Assembly: GCA_020434605.1 (NCBI GenBank)
Contig: JAGRAL010000109.1
Location: 1-7,286 of the forward strand
Direction of reading: 5' to 3'
Source of the DNA: Bdellovibrionales bacterium
Lineage (GTDB): Bacteria; Bdellovibrionota; Bdellovibrionia; Bdellovibrionales; UBA840
DNA length: 7,286 bases
This document shows positions 5,686 to 7,286 of this stretch, one piece after another. The position numbers and the translations under genes were made by a program. Below the pieces are notes generated by a model. The model was not told the origin of the DNA, made no database searches, and saw nothing but the letters and a program-made list of their open reading frames with translations. Every line of letters begins with the position of its first letter. The first letter of the stretch is position 1.

Positions 5686-6488
5686 TTTTTAAAGCCCTTT
5701 GCACCTGGCTCTAGCTTCATTCTTTCCCTAAGGCGTACAATCTTCTGCTCTACGAAAGTTTTTTCGGTTCCTGTAACCTCAACCTTTTCTAAAAGCTCAA
5801 TTGCCTCTGTAAAGCGCTTAGTGTCTTCAAGACATATTAATAAGTTAAGCCAAATTTTTTCATCCAGTGCTTGTTTTGGGTAATCCTCAATGATTTGGCT
5901 AAACATTTCTATGGCGTCTTCGTATTTTTTCTGAGCATGCAAAATACTGGCTTTAAGTGTCGTTGCCTTAAACACGTAGTCTTGTACTTCTTTGGTATCT
6001 TTTGCTTTTAGTTTCAGTATTTCATCTAACTCAGCGTTGGCTTGAAACATTCGGTTTAAATAAAAGTAGGACTTCGCAATCAAAAATCGAATTTCTAAAA
6101 TTTTACTCTCATCAGTAATCATTGCTAAATATCGTTGAAACTCAACGATCGCAAACTCATAGTTATTTAACTTTTCATAGTAAAGCTTAGCAAGTTGCTC
6201 AATTGCCTTTCTGCGATCATCAATATTAGATGAAAATAAAATGATATTATTAAATGCAAAAATAGCGTCCTGAAAGTTTTCAAGATAGATAACGCTAATA
6301 TTGGCTACTTTTTTTGATGAATAAAGAGCTATGTCTGACTTAGGCTCTCTTTTAATGACTCTTTTGTAGTGTTCTACCGCTGATTTGTAATCTTGTTTCT
6401 CTTCTGCTTCTTCACCGCGCTTAAGCTCGAGATCTATCGAGGAAAAGCTACAAGCAACTAGAAGCAAAAGAGCTATACAATATTTCAT
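5682..6488 (-). CDS. TPR-repeat lipoprotein
   Basis: The N-terminus MKYCIALLLLVAC contains a lipobox (LVAC, residues 10-13), so Cys13 is the likely lipidated residue; the signal is very short at 12 residues. The mature part is almost entirely helical and shows about six tetratricopeptide-like repeats: roughly 19-52 (clear AxxKQDYKSAVEHYKRVIKREP pattern), 55-88, 95-128, 133-166, 173-206 (clear KKYEDAIEMFSQIIEDYP) and 211-240. Such proteins act as scaffolds for protein-protein contacts in the periplasm; BamD and other TPR lipoproteins are relatives in form, but nothing here identifies a partner. The start is 2 nt after the gyrA stop with no clear Shine-Dalgarno, so translation probably relies on ribosomes finishing gyrA. 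The 3' end overlaps atpZ by 4 nt. A role tied to gyrase or ATP synthase cannot be inferred from position alone. Confidence 0.88.
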   Translation of the reverse strand: MKYCIALLLLVACSFSSIDLELKRGEEAEEKQDYKSAVEHYKRVIKREPKSDIALYSSKKVANISVIYLENFQDAIFAFNNIILFSSNIDDRRKAIEQLAKLYYEKLNNYEFAIVEFQRYLAMITDESKILEIRFLIAKSYFYLNRMFQANAELDEILKLKAKDTKEVQDYVFKATTLKASILHAQKKYEDAIEMFSQIIEDYPKQALDEKIWLNLLICLEDTKRFTEAIELLEKVEVTGTEKTFVEQKIVRLRERMKLEPGAKGFKK

Positions 6489-6490
6489 TT

Positions 6491-7286
6491 TTATTTATCG
6501 TTTTCACTTTCTTTAACAACGGCCATATCAACAACTTGTTCATCGCCACGAACGTTAAATATTCTAACGCCCTTCGTGTTTCTACCCATTGTTGAAATAC
6601 CCTTACACTCTACCTGAATCAACTGACCACTATTGCTAGTTAAAATCAATTTGTCATCATCAGTTACTGTTCTTGCACCAACCACTGAGCCAATCGCATC
6701 ATCTGTTTTTTGAGTGATAACACCAACTCCACCACGGCTCTGAGCTCTGTATTCATTTACAATTACTCGCTTACCGATACCTTTACTAGTAACAACTAAA
6801 ATGGTCTCATTTGAGTTTTTAGTAAAGATGCTCATATCAACTACTTCATCTTTTTCTGAGAGTGTAATACCTTTAACTCCACGAGCACTTCTTCCCATTG
6901 CTCTAACGTTTGATTCATCAAAACGGATACACATTCCTTCACGCGTAGCTAAGAATATGTCGTTTTCTCCAGTAGAAATACTTACGCCAATCAAGCTATC
7001 ATCTAAATCTGTAGAAAGAGCGATGATACCATTTTGTTTTGGTCGCGAGTATGCTGTAAGCTCGGTCTTTTTAATAATACCTTTTTTAGTCACAAACACT
7101 AGGTACTGACTTTCTTTAAATTCTTTAACTGGTAATATCGCTGTTACTTTTTCATTGGCAGTCAACTGAACAACGTTATTAATAGCTCTGCCCTTAAACT
7201 GTCTGCTACCAGCAGGAAGTTTATGAACTTTAACCCAGAATACTTTTCCGCGATCTGTGAACACTAGAAGTGTTGTATGGTTATCA
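6491..7286 (-). CDS. gyrA: DNA gyrase subunit A, C-terminal beta-propeller part (5' end outside window)
   Basis: The frame is open to the right edge; 264 codons are visible and the GTG at 7262-7264 is internal (DNHTTLL precedes it). The fragment is the C-terminal DNA-wrapping domain. Repeated blade units follow the pattern of a strand such as ILVVTSKG or IFLATREG, then a basic turn such as GRSARGVKGI, SRGGVGVI or GRNTKGVRIF. Five such units are visible, and FTDRGKVFWVKVHKLP followed by KGRAINNVV is typical of GyrA. The domain wraps DNA so that the A2B2 enzyme can add negative supercoils using ATP. The defining GyrA box (QRRGGKG-like) and the breakage-reunion domain with the catalytic Tyr would lie beyond the edge, so ParC is the main alternative, though the regular full-length propeller favours GyrA. 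A short acidic tail (ESENDK) ends the protein, 2 nt before the TPR lipoprotein gene. Confidence 0.93.
   Translation of the reverse strand, partial: DNHTTLLVFTDRGKVFWVKVHKLPAGSRQFKGRAINNVVQLTANEKVTAILPVKEFKESQYLVFVTKKGIIKKTELTAYSRPKQNGIIALSTDLDDSLIGVSISTGENDIFLATREGMCIRFDESNVRAMGRSARGVKGITLSEKDEVVDMSIFTKNSNETILVVTSKGIGKRVIVNEYRAQSRGGVGVITQKTDDAIGSVVGARTVTDDDKLILTSNSGQLIQVECKGISTMGRNTKGVRIFNVRGDEQVVDMAVVKESENDK

Noticed and set aside
6801..7109. Plus-strand open frame of 102 codons inside gyrA
   Set aside because: It is a shadow of the conserved gyrA propeller coding sequence with no independent support.
6491..7286. Possible nearness to a replication origin because of gyrA
   Set aside because: No DnaA boxes, dnaA/dnaN genes or AT-rich unwinding region are visible in the window, so no origin is claimed.
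1..7286. CRISPR array, tRNA/rRNA genes, insertion sequences, phage or defence genes
   Set aside because: No spaced direct repeats, no cloverleaf or rRNA-like sequence, and no transposase or integrase motifs were seen. The SNF2 gene alone is not evidence for a defence island, although some defence systems use SNF2 proteins.

Overview
The window is AT-rich, gene-dense chromosomal DNA from a Gram-negative bacterium. Several exported proteins carry lipoprotein signals. The order gyrA - TPR lipoprotein - atpZ - atpI - atpB - atpE, with the Fo genes separate from the F1 genes, and the surrounding small exported proteins suggest a member of the Bdellovibrionota (Bdellovibrio/Bacteriovorax-like). This placement rests on gene order and protein style recalled from that group. 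No marker gene in the window settles it.

Layout. Positions 1-1337 (+) hold the 3' part of a SNF2-family DNA-dependent ATPase whose N-terminus lies off the left edge. It meets, tail to tail with a 4-nt stop-codon overlap, a 192-residue lipoprotein of unknown function on the minus strand (1334-1912). A 229-bp divergent intergenic region (1913-2141) separates the lipoprotein from a secreted S8 (subtilisin-like) protease on the plus strand (2142-3686). This region carries candidate promoters for both genes and a clear 12-bp-arm inverted repeat. The protease ends in a Cys + hydrophobic helix + basic tail that looks like a C-terminal sorting or anchoring signal. One nucleotide after its stop, a 76-residue exported four-cysteine protein ends on the opposite strand (3688-3918, minus).

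The right half is one long minus-strand unit, read from right to left. It starts with the C-terminal beta-propeller of GyrA (entering from the right edge), followed by a TPR lipoprotein, AtpZ, AtpI, AtpB (subunit a) and AtpE (subunit c). It closes with a convincing intrinsic terminator at 4072-4098. Junctions are tight (2-nt gap, 4-nt overlap, about 28-nt overlap, 14-nt overlap, 16-nt gap) and no internal promoter stands out, so these genes are probably co-transcribed. AtpB and AtpE form the ion-conducting core of the F-type ATP synthase. AtpZ and AtpI are the small membrane proteins usually encoded ahead of them and linked to Fo assembly or ion supply. The F1 genes and the peripheral stalk are not in this window.

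Most of the window is recognisable housekeeping or exported-protein sequence. I do not see a clear new defence, mobile or secondary-metabolism system. The items most worth a second look are the protease C-terminal tail, the dyad in the divergent promoter region, the signal-peptide-like N-terminus of subunit c, and the small Cys-rich protein facing the protease.
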